Source: Chaunax sp. Z400
Lineage: Eukaryota > Chordata > Actinopteri > Lophiiformes > Chaunacidae
Assembly: GCA_037577475.1 (NCBI GenBank)
Contig: CM075197.1
Coordinates: 7,805,518-7,869,517, forward strand
DNA: 64,000 bases
Reading direction: 5' to 3'
Of the stretch, positions 22,762 through 33,547 are shown one piece after another (positions within the stretch are counted from its first letter, which is position 1; every line of letters begins with the position of its first letter). The position numbers and the translations under genes were made by a program. The notes under the pieces were generated by a model, which was not told where the DNA came from, made no database searches, and saw nothing but the letters and a program-made list of their open reading frames with translations.

Positions 22762-22801
22762 CGTATATGATGCAAATTCTGGCGTTCAAAGACCAAACCC
22801 T

Positions 22802-23442
22802 ATGGTAGATGGACCCTACCAACAACAGTTTAAAATGATTTTTCTGGGCAATATGAATCCTGACTACAGCAAATATGTGCAAAAACAATGTGTAACATGG
22901 AACATATGCACACTGGACATTATCAGAGATCTGTCCCTAAATGGGCAGCTCATGATTCTATTTGGGGAAGCAATGTTCCACCTGAGGACAAGCTATGGTC
23001 CACTGGTGACAAAGTAATTCTATCTCTCTTTCCATGGCTAGGTGTAGGAAAGATCATGTTGAGAGTTGAAACCCTTAATTACAGGATGATGTTGTTTGTC
23101 AATTACTCTATTGCATCCACTGCAGCCATCTGTGAGGAGATGACAGCTCTGAGACTCATGGTAATGCAGAACCGGCTGGTTTGGGATCAGGTAGTGGCCT
23201 CTCAGGGGGGTGTATGCACCGTTGTGGGTACATCCTGCTGCACCTTTATCCCAGAAAATGATGCGGATGGAGGTGTCATTCATCAGGCCCTACAGAACAT
23301 GACTGCTTTGCGTGAAGCAATGCAACGTGACACCCTAGACACGGACCTCCTGAGCCTACGTGGGGGGCAGCCCATTCCCTTCTCAGGAAGCAGAAAGAAT
23401 ATTATCTTGTGTTTTACTGTTTTCAGCGCTCTTCACATGTGA
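22802..23442 (+). pseudogene. env: Retroviral env, transmembrane-subunit remnant
   Basis: The open frame 22888-23442, overlapped by the different frame 22802-23017, retains the end of a surface-type region and the ectodomain of the transmembrane subunit. A CX6CC motif, the covalent SU-TM linkage signature of gamma-type envelopes, lies at 23215-23241 (CTVVGTSCC). It is preceded by a heptad-like leucine/methionine stretch and QGGVC. No fusion peptide with a furin site is intact, no start codon with signal peptide is seen, and the C-terminal membrane anchor is not recognisable. The frame runs into the 3' LTR-like repeat. It is a fossil; a captured function cannot be inferred from sequence alone. 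Confidence 0.7.
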
Positions 23443-23579
23443 GTGTTGTGCCCTCACATTGCATCTCCTTGTGAACAGCCCAAATGTGCATTTGTCTTTG
23501 AGAATAAAGAAGTAACATTGACCTGATTCAGAGAACATCTCTTTATTTTGACAAAACATCCACGTTTTAGAGGCTAACA
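23332..23579 (+). repeat. 3' LTR-like repeat of the ERV
   Basis: About 248 bases matching the 5' copy at 20673-20859 but longer in the middle. AATAAA lies at 23503-23508. It overlaps the end of the env frame and ends GAGGCTAACA. Confidence 0.65.
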
Positions 23580-25080
23580 ACCTTCTTGGTCAAATGATGA
23601 GCGTGGCTATTAAATCAAAGGTCAATTTCTAGACTTCAAGTCAGTTTTAATTTATATGTGCTATTTTAAGAAGTTCAGCTAAATGGCCAAGACGGCAGAC
23701 GTTCTCAATATTGAGAGGATTTCACCAGAGATGACAGCTATTTAAAAGATCTGAAGGACATGGTCAATGTCTAATGTCATTAACTAATGTCTAGTTAAAC
23801 CATGCACAACATAGATGCAAATTAAAGCACAAGATACAAAGGGTTTGTATTTGGTCCCTTAATTATTCATAGGTGTCTTTTGGACTGAATGAATATGAAT
23901 TAAACCAATCAGAGTGTCTCTTATGATCAAACAGTTCCACATGTCTTGTTGAGGGACAGGTATGAGTTCCTTGTCCGATGGACCCTTTGCCCCCACTTTT
24001 TCTCAAGCCTATGTCCCATACATGCAAGCAAATACACTAATATTTAACGGAGGAGGAGGAGGAGGGCTGTTGCACAGCCCTGTGTATGTACTGTATGTCT
24101 GGTGATGTGTGTGGATTGCACTCTGCAGCCTGGGCCAGGTCATGAAAATGATTGGTGAAAACATGCATCATTAATGAGAAAAATATTAATTACATGCTGC
24201 AGAGACAATTTTCTGCTGTTTGTGCCATTTAAGTAGAAAGTACCGCAGCTCAATTTAATGAATTATTTACAGCTGACACAATCCAATGTGAATGAATGTT
24301 CTGTGTTCTCCTAAACATCCTGAAGGTCACACACAGTCCAGGTTCAGAAGTAAGGAAGTCATCCTCATAGATCCTGGTGCATCGATAGAGGTGCAGTGGA
24401 ATCTCCATGTGAGTCTCTAAATCAGAGAAAATAATCTTAGGTTTGGTAGCAGGTGGACACAAGTGCACATGCTATGTGAATTAGCATAACATTAGCACTT
24501 CTGATGCCCCCTTTAAGTAACAAAGAAAACATTGCACCATTGACTTTAGACCAGGTTTTTGTTATGGTTAATAGGCAGTCACTTTTTGATATGCACCCAC
24601 AATGCCCCTGTGGGTGTACAGATGGGCCTAAGCTACTTAGATATCATTTTCACACCCAGCGACAACATTGTTCAAGTAGAATGAAAATGACAACTGTGTC
24701 AGTTGGACACTGGCACTGCACTGGGGGCCATTTTGCACCATAGAGCCCAATGCCTCGGAGTTCTGGTGAACAGCATGGTTCAGCTTGGCAACGGTTTGTC
24801 CTGTGGTTGCTGGGAGCTGAACATGACCAGGTTTTACCCCAATGACCTAAAGTCTTTTGTCTGTATTTGGGTGAGTTGGTGCACCTCTATCAGCTCAAGA
24901 GGGCAACAACTTTCCTTCATGTGTACCAGGAAGCCTGTGTTGGCTCAGAGTCATTGTTGGGTCTTCCATTGCTTGACTTTATTAGCTGTGCATCGGTATT
25001 CCCTGCTTTTTTGTGGTTTTGACCACACTCATGTTTAGGAATCTTTTTACTCTCCCTACATTTTCTAATGTTGTGTCCAG
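23580..25080. other. Non-coding, possible DNA-transposon debris
   Basis: No exon chain was found. A (GGA)n run lies near 24050. The open frame at 24504-24743 has a cysteine pattern (CPCGC...HFH...C) that faintly recalls the zinc-rich part of some fish transposon proteins, but too weakly to call. Confidence 0.35.
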
Positions 25081-25085
25081 CTCTT

Positions 25086-25382
25086 TCACTTCTTCTTGTT
25101 CCTCTGTTTCTTGATGGATTTTGTCCGTGGCAGCTCCGCCCCTTGTTGATGTGAAGCCACCATGACACTGCCATTGGGCTCAAAATGAAGCAGGTATTCC
25201 ATAGCGGCCAGTGGCCTCCCCTCCTCATCCCTCAGCCTGGAAAAGACTTCCTGGTACAACTTGCACAGTTGTCGCTTCATTTCCTGCAGATTCCTCAGGG
25301 CTTCTTGTTTCTCCCGGAGCAGCCGTGACCGGTAGCGCTTCAAACTTGACACATCATCATTTAGTGCAAGCAGCTCATCCAT
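25086..25382 (-). CDS. Unidentified small ORF, helical and charged
   Basis: 98 codons from ATG (25382-25380) to TGA. The first two thirds are highly charged and likely alpha-helical or coiled-coil (LKRYRSRLLREKQEALRNLQ, then KLYQEVFSRLRDEEGRPLAA). A short hydrophobic part and a lysine/arginine-rich end (KSIKKQRNKKK) follow. Its GC content is higher than the flanks, which suggests real coding sequence now or in the past. I recognise no family. It may be the end of a domesticated or dead transposon ORF, or a single exon of a gene whose other parts I did not find. Confidence 0.35.
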   Translation of the reverse strand: MDELLALNDDVSSLKRYRSRLLREKQEALRNLQEMKRQLCKLYQEVFSRLRDEEGRPLAAMEYLLHFEPNGSVMVASHQQGAELPRTKSIKKQRNKKK

Positions 25383-25439
25383 TTTCCTTTTCCTGCAGTT
25401 CTGGGTTCTTTATCTTGTTCTTACGGCGGCATTAATGAT

Positions 25440-28400
25440 AATGCATAAATTCTGAAGATAACATCACAATTCTGAAAATAAAGTCAGAATTCTGACTTTT
25501 TTCCCCTGACTTTATTAAAACAAACATTTTTTAGACTTCTGATTTGAGTCTAGATGGGTAAAGACATCAGATATTAATTACTTTGTGAGGTGTTTCAGTT
25601 CCAGTCATAAAAAATGAACAATTGTTTTAGTTTGAGAGGAACACAATGTACATTGTGTCTGGATTTTACTTAGTCATGAGTAGGATTTGTCCTTGTTTGT
25701 AAAATTAACATTCAAAGATGCTATCACTTCAGTGGCTAGGCTGTCTTTTTTTGTTCTAAACTGTTCTGTGTGCTGTAATAATATACATTACCTGTTAAAT
25801 GTGCTTGAACGAGGCACAATTTGCAAAATATATATAATTATGTGTATCTTTTCCCAAAGCTATAGATGGCAAACAAGGAATGAAAAGTATATAGATCTTA
25901 CTGAATAAAGAAATATGCATGGATATTGCACATAACTTGGCCCCCCCTGTGTAGAATGTTGCCCCTTTGTGGCCCCTGAGTTAGAAAAATCCTAGATCTG
26001 CCCCTAGCAAGAGGCTATTTAGGATAAACTCAGTTAATGCCTACACAGAAAACACATATGGAAGGAAGAAAAACAGAAATGAGACATGAAAACACAACAG
26101 GCCTAATAATGATTTTACTTCAAATTCATAAGACCTATGGGTCATTTTTAGATTCCTCTGACCTTAACCCATTCTAACATTAGCACAGGTCTGTCTTGGG
26201 TGTGTAATCCTGCAGGTAATTTCTACACTACATACCAGACATTCAGTTTGACTGTGTCCTCCCTGCTGCCTTTTGTCTGCAATTTCCATATTCTCATTCA
26301 TGTAGGTTTTCTTTTTATTCAGATATTTAGTCATTCTGGTTGTAGGTAAATACACACACAATATTAATTAATGTGTATTTCTCCTTATTTGTATAAGTAT
26401 CTGTATTTCCCTGTGTATAAAGATCAGGACCCAGCTCCCAGAGCTTCATATCAGATAATATCTGACAGGTGAACCTTTTATTCTGAAGGGTCCGTATCGG
26501 AAGTGATGTGCGCTGACATCTGTGGGACGTCCCACAACAGGAACTGGTAAAGGTGAAGGGTTAAATCATTTTATTACATGTTTTGGACGGCGGGACACAG
26601 CGAACACATAGTAAAAAAGGTAGAGTGTTAAATTATTTGATACAGAATACAAAGCGTGGAGCCAGACGGCTGATGTGCACTGCTAGGAAGCTAACGCTAT
26701 GCTAGCGTCTCCATACGGGACAGACGTGTAACCAAGACAACCGCTCCCTTGAACTTTAAGTGTTAGCTAGCTAGTTCTTGCTGGTCTCAGTGAGCTTCTA
26801 TGTGAAAGAAAGAGGACCTACTCCCACATATTTACGAAACGTTACTCCAAATAATAACCAGAGTTAAGCTATGTAGCCGACAGAGGCCATGTTGACGTTA
26901 GCTTGTGGTACTGATCCTCCGTTTTTTGCTCCTCTTACTCCTGTGATAGCATGTTTAGATATTAGGGGAAACCCTTACTGCTCTCTCTGTGTGTCAATAT
27001 GTGAAAATGCAAAAACAATAGAAATTTGACTCACGGAGATTTTTAAATCATCGTTTCACATTTGTGACACTTAAATTCACACAATGAATGGACTACATCG
27101 GACCAGCCCGTCTTCTCATTTCAAACTCTGTACATCCTTGTTTCCATTCCTTGTTCCCTCTCCTTGTTGTCCTTCCCTTTACAACGAGAGAGGAGTCTGG
27201 CCAACAGGCCTTTAACAAAATTAACCACACCAGTAAATTATTAACCTAGCACTGCTGCATCATTGTTTTGTTATGGCCTGCTGTCCTATTTTATTATCTC
27301 TGCCAGATGAACACAACAGTGTTCTGATAGCTTCTATATTCATGTACACACAACATGGCATAATGTGACATAAGTAACATGTGAAAACACCAAGTGACAG
27401 GCAGAGAGTTTGATTGCACATTGAATCATCTAAATAACTATTACAACTTATAAATACAAAAAACATTTGTAGAGACCTGCTCCTGCCATGGTTTGCACTT
27501 TCCCATCTGTGTGTCACTCATCTGTTATGGCATGAATGCCAGAAAAAGAAAATGATTCACATGTACAACTTTGCTCATATCTCGCCCGATGAGCCTCCTT
27601 CCTCGAGATGACTTTTAGGACCTGGGGCATCCTTCAAGGTGGTGTTCGTTCATAGATTTCTGGGTCACCGGCAGGACGGTGGAGGGGAGAGGAAACGAGG
27701 CACGAAATAAAGAAATGGGGAGACCTTTGAAAAAGCGCTCTGCCTAGACTTGTCAAATCCAGATTTGATTATCCCAGAGAGGCTAAAAATTCTCTAAAAC
27801 ATAGTTTCAGATTTTTTAAATCTTTACTCTTTTTGCAAAAATATAGTAAATGGAAATTCCACCGTTTTTTTTCTCAAGTGTCTTTCATTAACCCCTTTTC
27901 CATCGGCACCTTTGGGTGCATCGAGTCCTTGCCGTACTGATTTGTGTTTCCATTACTAGTTTTGCCATACCAACTAGTGTTGTGTCATGCCTGTGATGGA
28001 CGACCTCTGGAGTTGGGCCACATGGCGCCTGGCCCATCTCTGAGTACTTTGCGGTTTTGTTAATGTTTGTCAACAAGCATGTGTTGCAAAACTCTACTCT
28101 TTCATATCTGTGCAGGAGCCCACAGAGAAACCTGTGTTTAAAAGTAAAAGTTTCGGGTGTGGAAACCATTGTCTTCTGTGTTTACCATATGTCGTGAAGA
28201 ATATGAACTTTAGTTTACTTGTCATGATTAGTGCCACTCAGCCTGTGAAAAGTGTTGTATAATGTCTTCCACAGCTCTGGAGGGCTTGTTTAAGCCTTGG
28301 AGAAAACAATGAGAATGTCATGATTTGATCCCAATGTTGAATGATGTTGCCCACAAAGCTTGGTAATTACTTCCACCTCGGTGCAGTGGGTTTCAGAATA

Positions 28401-29040
28401 GGCTGCAAAGGATATACTGTCCCCCCCCCCTCCATTCTTTATGTTATGGTGTGTTTAGGAGTGTCCTCCAAATTCAAGCAAAAGAAGTCTGCATCTCGGC
28501 CTAATGTGGAGGAGTCTTTGTAACGGGACAGGCCTTGTCAGAATTTGAAAGCACTGAGAACTGAACAAAAGAAGAATGTGAAGATGACATGCTTACAGAC
28601 AGAAAAAGTCACTTTAAAATCTAAAGGTCAGCCTGTTCACCGTACTGCCACGGAATTAAATAACAGTAAAACTGGTCTTGGTCGGTTGTCACCTGGTCCT
28701 CATATATAGGAAGATTTCTTTTAGAACGTAAGCTCAGTTTATAAAGTGTGCATATTTGAAAGTTGTCCCATGCAAATAATTTCACATTTGCCATGTTAAA
28801 TTACATTAAGGCCATGCAAACTAATTTTTGATGAGATATTAATAAATTCGTATCAATTCAAAAATCATATCTATTATTTAGTGGTTGTTGCTTGGTTGAT
28901 TTATCTTAATGCGTGGTTCATGAGAGTAAATACGGCAGTACGAGCAGCCCTTTGACATTACAGAGAGTTATTTTATTCCTTGTCATTAATTGTTAAATTT
29001 TGTATTTGATGCCCGGATTCATTGACTTATTTCTGCCCAC
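25440..29040. other. Upstream region of pih1d1
   Basis: No coding exon was found. The first coding exon of pih1d1 at 29045 is preceded by the acceptor TTCTGCCCACAG, so a non-coding 5' exon should exist upstream. A plausible place is 26490-26570, where relatively GC-rich sequence contains AGGAACTG followed by GTAAAGG as a possible donor. 27890-28170 looks like a decayed transposon (TTTTCCATCGGCACC). Confidence 0.4.
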
Positions 29041-29044
29041 AGAC

Positions 29045-32000
29045 ATGACGACAGACTCCTCGCTCCTCAACTCCGACCTGGAGTTACAGCGGCAAGAGGA
29101 GCTCTATCAGCAGCTGCTGTTACAGGTAACACTGCTTCAACGTCAACTGGGTTAAAGCCAGGCTACATAGCATTTGCTCCTCAGCGATCATTGTGACCAC
29201 AGGTACAGTCCAATCAGTGGGAAGACAATACTGTCCTGTCACGTATTGGTCTATCTGCAGTATAATTATATGTCTTTGCAGATTATAATGTTGAAAAGAT
29301 GCTTACACACACCCACATGTATATTTTATGCTCATGGATGTTAGTGGTATAACACAGTGTAACTGAAGTAAGAGTGGAGAATAGTGATAAAAGTGACTTA
29401 GTAGTATTGGTTACACGTCACGGTCCTTCCAAATGTTATTTAACATTAGCTACTATAAGTTATTTAACATCATACCAAACCAGCTCCATGTCTGCAGCTC
29501 CATGCTGAGGATGTTTTCTGTGGTAGCCTGTTTCCTTGCTGTTGTGTCCTGACACCAGCCCCAGGACAGACACAGGAGGGCTGTGTCTGTCCTGGGGCTG
29601 GTGTCATTGAGGAGGATGGTGCACAAACTGCAGATCTATCTTAGAAGGCAAACTGTCAAAGTATTCCTTTAATGGGACCCCGAATTAAAACTGGAAACAG
29701 ATTTGTCTCTCAGCTTCGGTAAGATGTACATAACTAGTTAAAGACTGTGTGGGAACACTTCAGGTACCTTTTTTCTTTTTTTTTCATTTCCCCACCGTCT
29801 GAAATGTCAGGACAGAGTTTTTGTTGGACTGGCTCTTAAATCTGTTTGTCATGAGAGAGACCAGGGTGAAAAATTCATATAAACACAACAGGGCTGCCAA
29901 AGCCATTAAATTGAGGATGTAGTGTATTAGAAGCTTCTTCTTCTTATTTGATTATTGATTGTTGCATCGTTAAATGACCTACTTTGGATCGGATGAGTTT
30001 AAAATTCAGCCAGAGGACTTATTGCTTCACTTCTCTGTCCTCTGCTGGATTCCAGTGTAGGCGTAGTTTAGTGGACATGGACGCTACCAGGGAGAAATCT
30101 TCATGTGGTAAAACTCTTTCCAACACAGGGGATCCTTTCTCTAGTACTTCCTGTTTGTGTGCATGTTCACTTCGACTGTGTCAGATTGTCACGACTTCTT
30201 CCTCTTTCCTTTTCCACTTTTTTCAGTTCTCCATGTAAAACCTCAGTCATTTTACTCTACATTAGTATTTTTTGGTTTTGTTGAATATGGTTTAAACTTA
30301 CTAATAAGCCTGTGAACCATTACTGAATGTAAATACATTTTTGGTTATCTGTTTAGACAATGGGAAAAATGCAGACTGAAAATCCGGACTCCAAAGTCAT
30401 CCTACCAGAACCTGGTAAGAATTCTCTACAATAGAAGTGAAAGTCAAACCCTTGAGGACGGTGCCATCGCTTGTTTACAGATTTGTTTTTGTTTGTATTT
30501 TTTTCCTTTTCTCTTTTTTTCTTTGTCTCTTTCTTCTCCCCCTCCCAGGCATGTGTGTGAAGACTCTCACTGAACCAGGCAAGCAGAAGGTCTTCGTCAA
30601 CATCTGTCAGTCCCAGTCTGTCCCACCACCAGGAGATCTGTCCAGAGAGGAGCTCGTGGAGCTGCTTCAGTCAGAGGATCCCAGTGGCTACAGAGTTCCC
30701 ATGAGCCTCGGCGAGCCACACGTTGAAATGGACAACAGTACGTAATGAAACCCAAAGATGTTTGTATATTGAATTTATTCCATTTCATTTCCTTATTCCA
30801 TTTCATTTTCCTTAATTTAAATATCCCATTATTATTCAAAACAGCTTGAAATGAAGCTCACAGTTTAAGTGTGATTCAGAACCAACCCATGTAACAGATG
30901 ATGATGTCACATACCGACGTCACAGCTGTGCTCCAGCTGAACCTACAAAAGTCAGTGTAATGACTTTACGTTTGTGATGGAACTCTCAGTAGCACAAACT
31001 CTGAAGCAGGTTCAGTAGATGAAAGCTATAAATAAATAACGTTGACATGTGAAATGATGGAGTCACATCTCACTTCTATGTCTAGTGTGTTCAGATATTC
31101 ACTCACTGCACTGAACACTTGGCACAGTCCTGGTTATAGACCCACAGCAAGACATATTCTTCTGTAATCACAGTATTGTTTGGAATTAATTCTCCCAGAA
31201 GTCCCTGCACCAACCACGGCTAAACGTGCCTCCAACATTGATGCGTTAATGGATGATTGGTTTATTTTTTCCCCAGCTAATTTTCTTGTGTCTTTGCAGC
31301 TTTAGGCAGATCATATCAATCTAACTTGATAAATCAGATGTCAAATATTAAGGCTTACATACATGAAACCTTAAAGATCAGATCAGATCTCTTCATCTCA
31401 CCTCAGTCAGAGGGTTTCTACGTGTTTGTTTCCCAGTTCTACTCTGTTGTTGATTTATTGTCTTCATCTGTTTTGAATTCACACACTGTATTTTAGACAG
31501 CTAGAGCTCTACCATAATGTCATTTCACATGGTATAATCCCCAGTATGGTGTTAATAGAGAGGTAGCTTTTTAAAAAAAAAAGGGTCTTGGGTTCAAATC
31601 CAGCTTTGGACCTGGGACTTTTCTGTGTGGAGTTTGCATGTTCTCCCCCGTGTCTTTGTGGGTTCCCTCTGGGTTCTCCAGCTTCCTCCTACAGTCCAGA
31701 AACATGTAATAGAGGTGGGTTGGTGGCTCTAAATGAACTGTAGGTAATTTACAACATATTTTTGATATGTTGAATTCTTACAGTATGTCTTTCTGTCTGT
31801 TTTAGAGTCTGAGGGTTGCACGGCGTACGATGTGGTCATCAACCAGGAGTTCTTCCAAAAGTGCCAGGTGTGGTTTTGTTTGTGTTTTTGTTTCACATGT
31901 AAAAAGTGTCATTTTGTAAATATTAACATTGGAAAGAAAAAAATAGTAGCAGTGTTACACTTGGGATGATGGATGTTAAAGTGTTGATGTCGATCTGTAT

Positions 32001-33498
32001 TATTTCAGAGTTATTTAATTGCTTATAAAAGCTTTTTTTTTATGCAGCTGAACTACAATAAAATTATATATTTTATTAAGCTACAAATCACCAACAAACA
32101 ACAATAATTAACAAATTTGCTCAAACCTTCTGCTGAAAAGCAAGTGTCCAATCAGAGCTTAGCTACTATACATATGCAATCTAATAAGCAGACCTGTCAG
32201 CCTTTGAAGTTCTCAACATGATGAACTTGAGTACATCAGGTACTATTTGTTGTTGTAACGTTACCCAAAAGTCATCAGTATAATTGTAAAGATGGATTAA
32301 ACAGTTTAAGTGCTCTAATGGTAGCACGTCATCCTACAGTATTAACACAGCACCAAGGAGTATTGCATTGGCTGTCTTCATGTTGTGGCTTTAGAAGTTA
32401 TGATATAATAAAAGCCTTGTTCATAATGGTGGTTCATAATGGTGGTTCATAATAATCTACTGTGTAGTATTGTCCCACTGTGTAGGCCCCGTCCTGGGTG
32501 CTAAAGGTGCAGGCTGCTGTCAGCAGCTCTGTCCTGCTGGAGTTTATACTCTAGCAAACCAGTAATCAGAGATAACGTTACATTGACTAAAGATATTGGT
32601 TAGGACTCATCAGAAAAACCTTTTTCTCTGAAACAAAAGGGAAACACAACAAGATCGATGAAGCAGAAATCGAACCTCTGTCTTGTTTGTCCAGGTATAA
32701 CCTAAGCAGCCAAACTGAGTTATGTTAGGATAAAAACAGGATAGTCATCATACAGAATATTAGAAATAATAATACTAGACAAAGTCAACAGTGTAATAAG
32801 AGCATTTGTTGTGACACATTTTACCTGGAACATGCAGCGTTAGCCTCAGTCTTTTAGCATGATAACATGTATGTAGCCATGTGAGGTCGTTTTACGTGAC
32901 TCTCATTTTAAAAGGAGTCAAATGGAAATGTTAAAAAAGTCAGACAGAGACAGAGTTTTCAACCAACTATGAGATAACATTTAATTTGCTTGGTTGGATC
33001 ACCAGCTTCTTGCTGGAATTGAGGAGCCTGTTTTTGTCCACCTTTGTGTTATTGTTTTAAAAACTGATCATTGTAACATATGTGAGACAGCAGGAAGTCT
33101 TGCTAATGCACCAACAATAACATAAACCCACACAACTGCAGTTTGACGTCATCACTTGTACTGTATAACTACTGTAACATAATGTGTCTGCATATGAAAT
33201 ACGTATGTATGATTGTGTCTTGCAGAAGGATACCTTATTCCAGCAGTTTGTTATTCTGGTGTCTTTTGAGGGTTTAGAAAACAAATACAATCTGGAGCTA
33301 AGTAGAGGTAAGAGTGTGTTGTTGTTGGTGTGGAAGTGTAACCGTTCTTTCACGGTGGACCCAGTTGTTTGTAATTAGTTTTTTGTGTGTGTTTGCAGAT
33401 TGGAAGGTGCTGAAGAACAGAAAGTTCTTGGGTTCTGTTAGTGAGCAGAACATCCGGACAAGGAGCAGGCCGATCATTCAAGAGATGCAGCCTCAGTA

Positions 33499-33547
<49 letters not shown>

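Larger units (their letters stand above)
20673..23579 (+). mobile_element. Endogenous retrovirus, internally deleted
   Basis: The order is LTR-like repeat, proline-tRNA primer site, gag 5' part, unrelated LTR-like insert, env transmembrane remnant, second LTR-like repeat. The terminal repeats share sequence from ACCCT(G/A)GACA(T/C)GG to GAGGCT...AACA. No protease, reverse transcriptase or integrase region is present, and gag and env carry stops and frameshifts, so the copy is dead. The proline primer site and the env motif order fit a gammaretrovirus-like group. Full extent and target duplication could not be fixed. Confidence 0.8.

Noticed and set aside
24504..25038. Cysteine/histidine-containing frames that might be a zinc-type transposon protein
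   Set aside because: The match to known transposon patterns is too faint and broken over two frames; left as a remark only.
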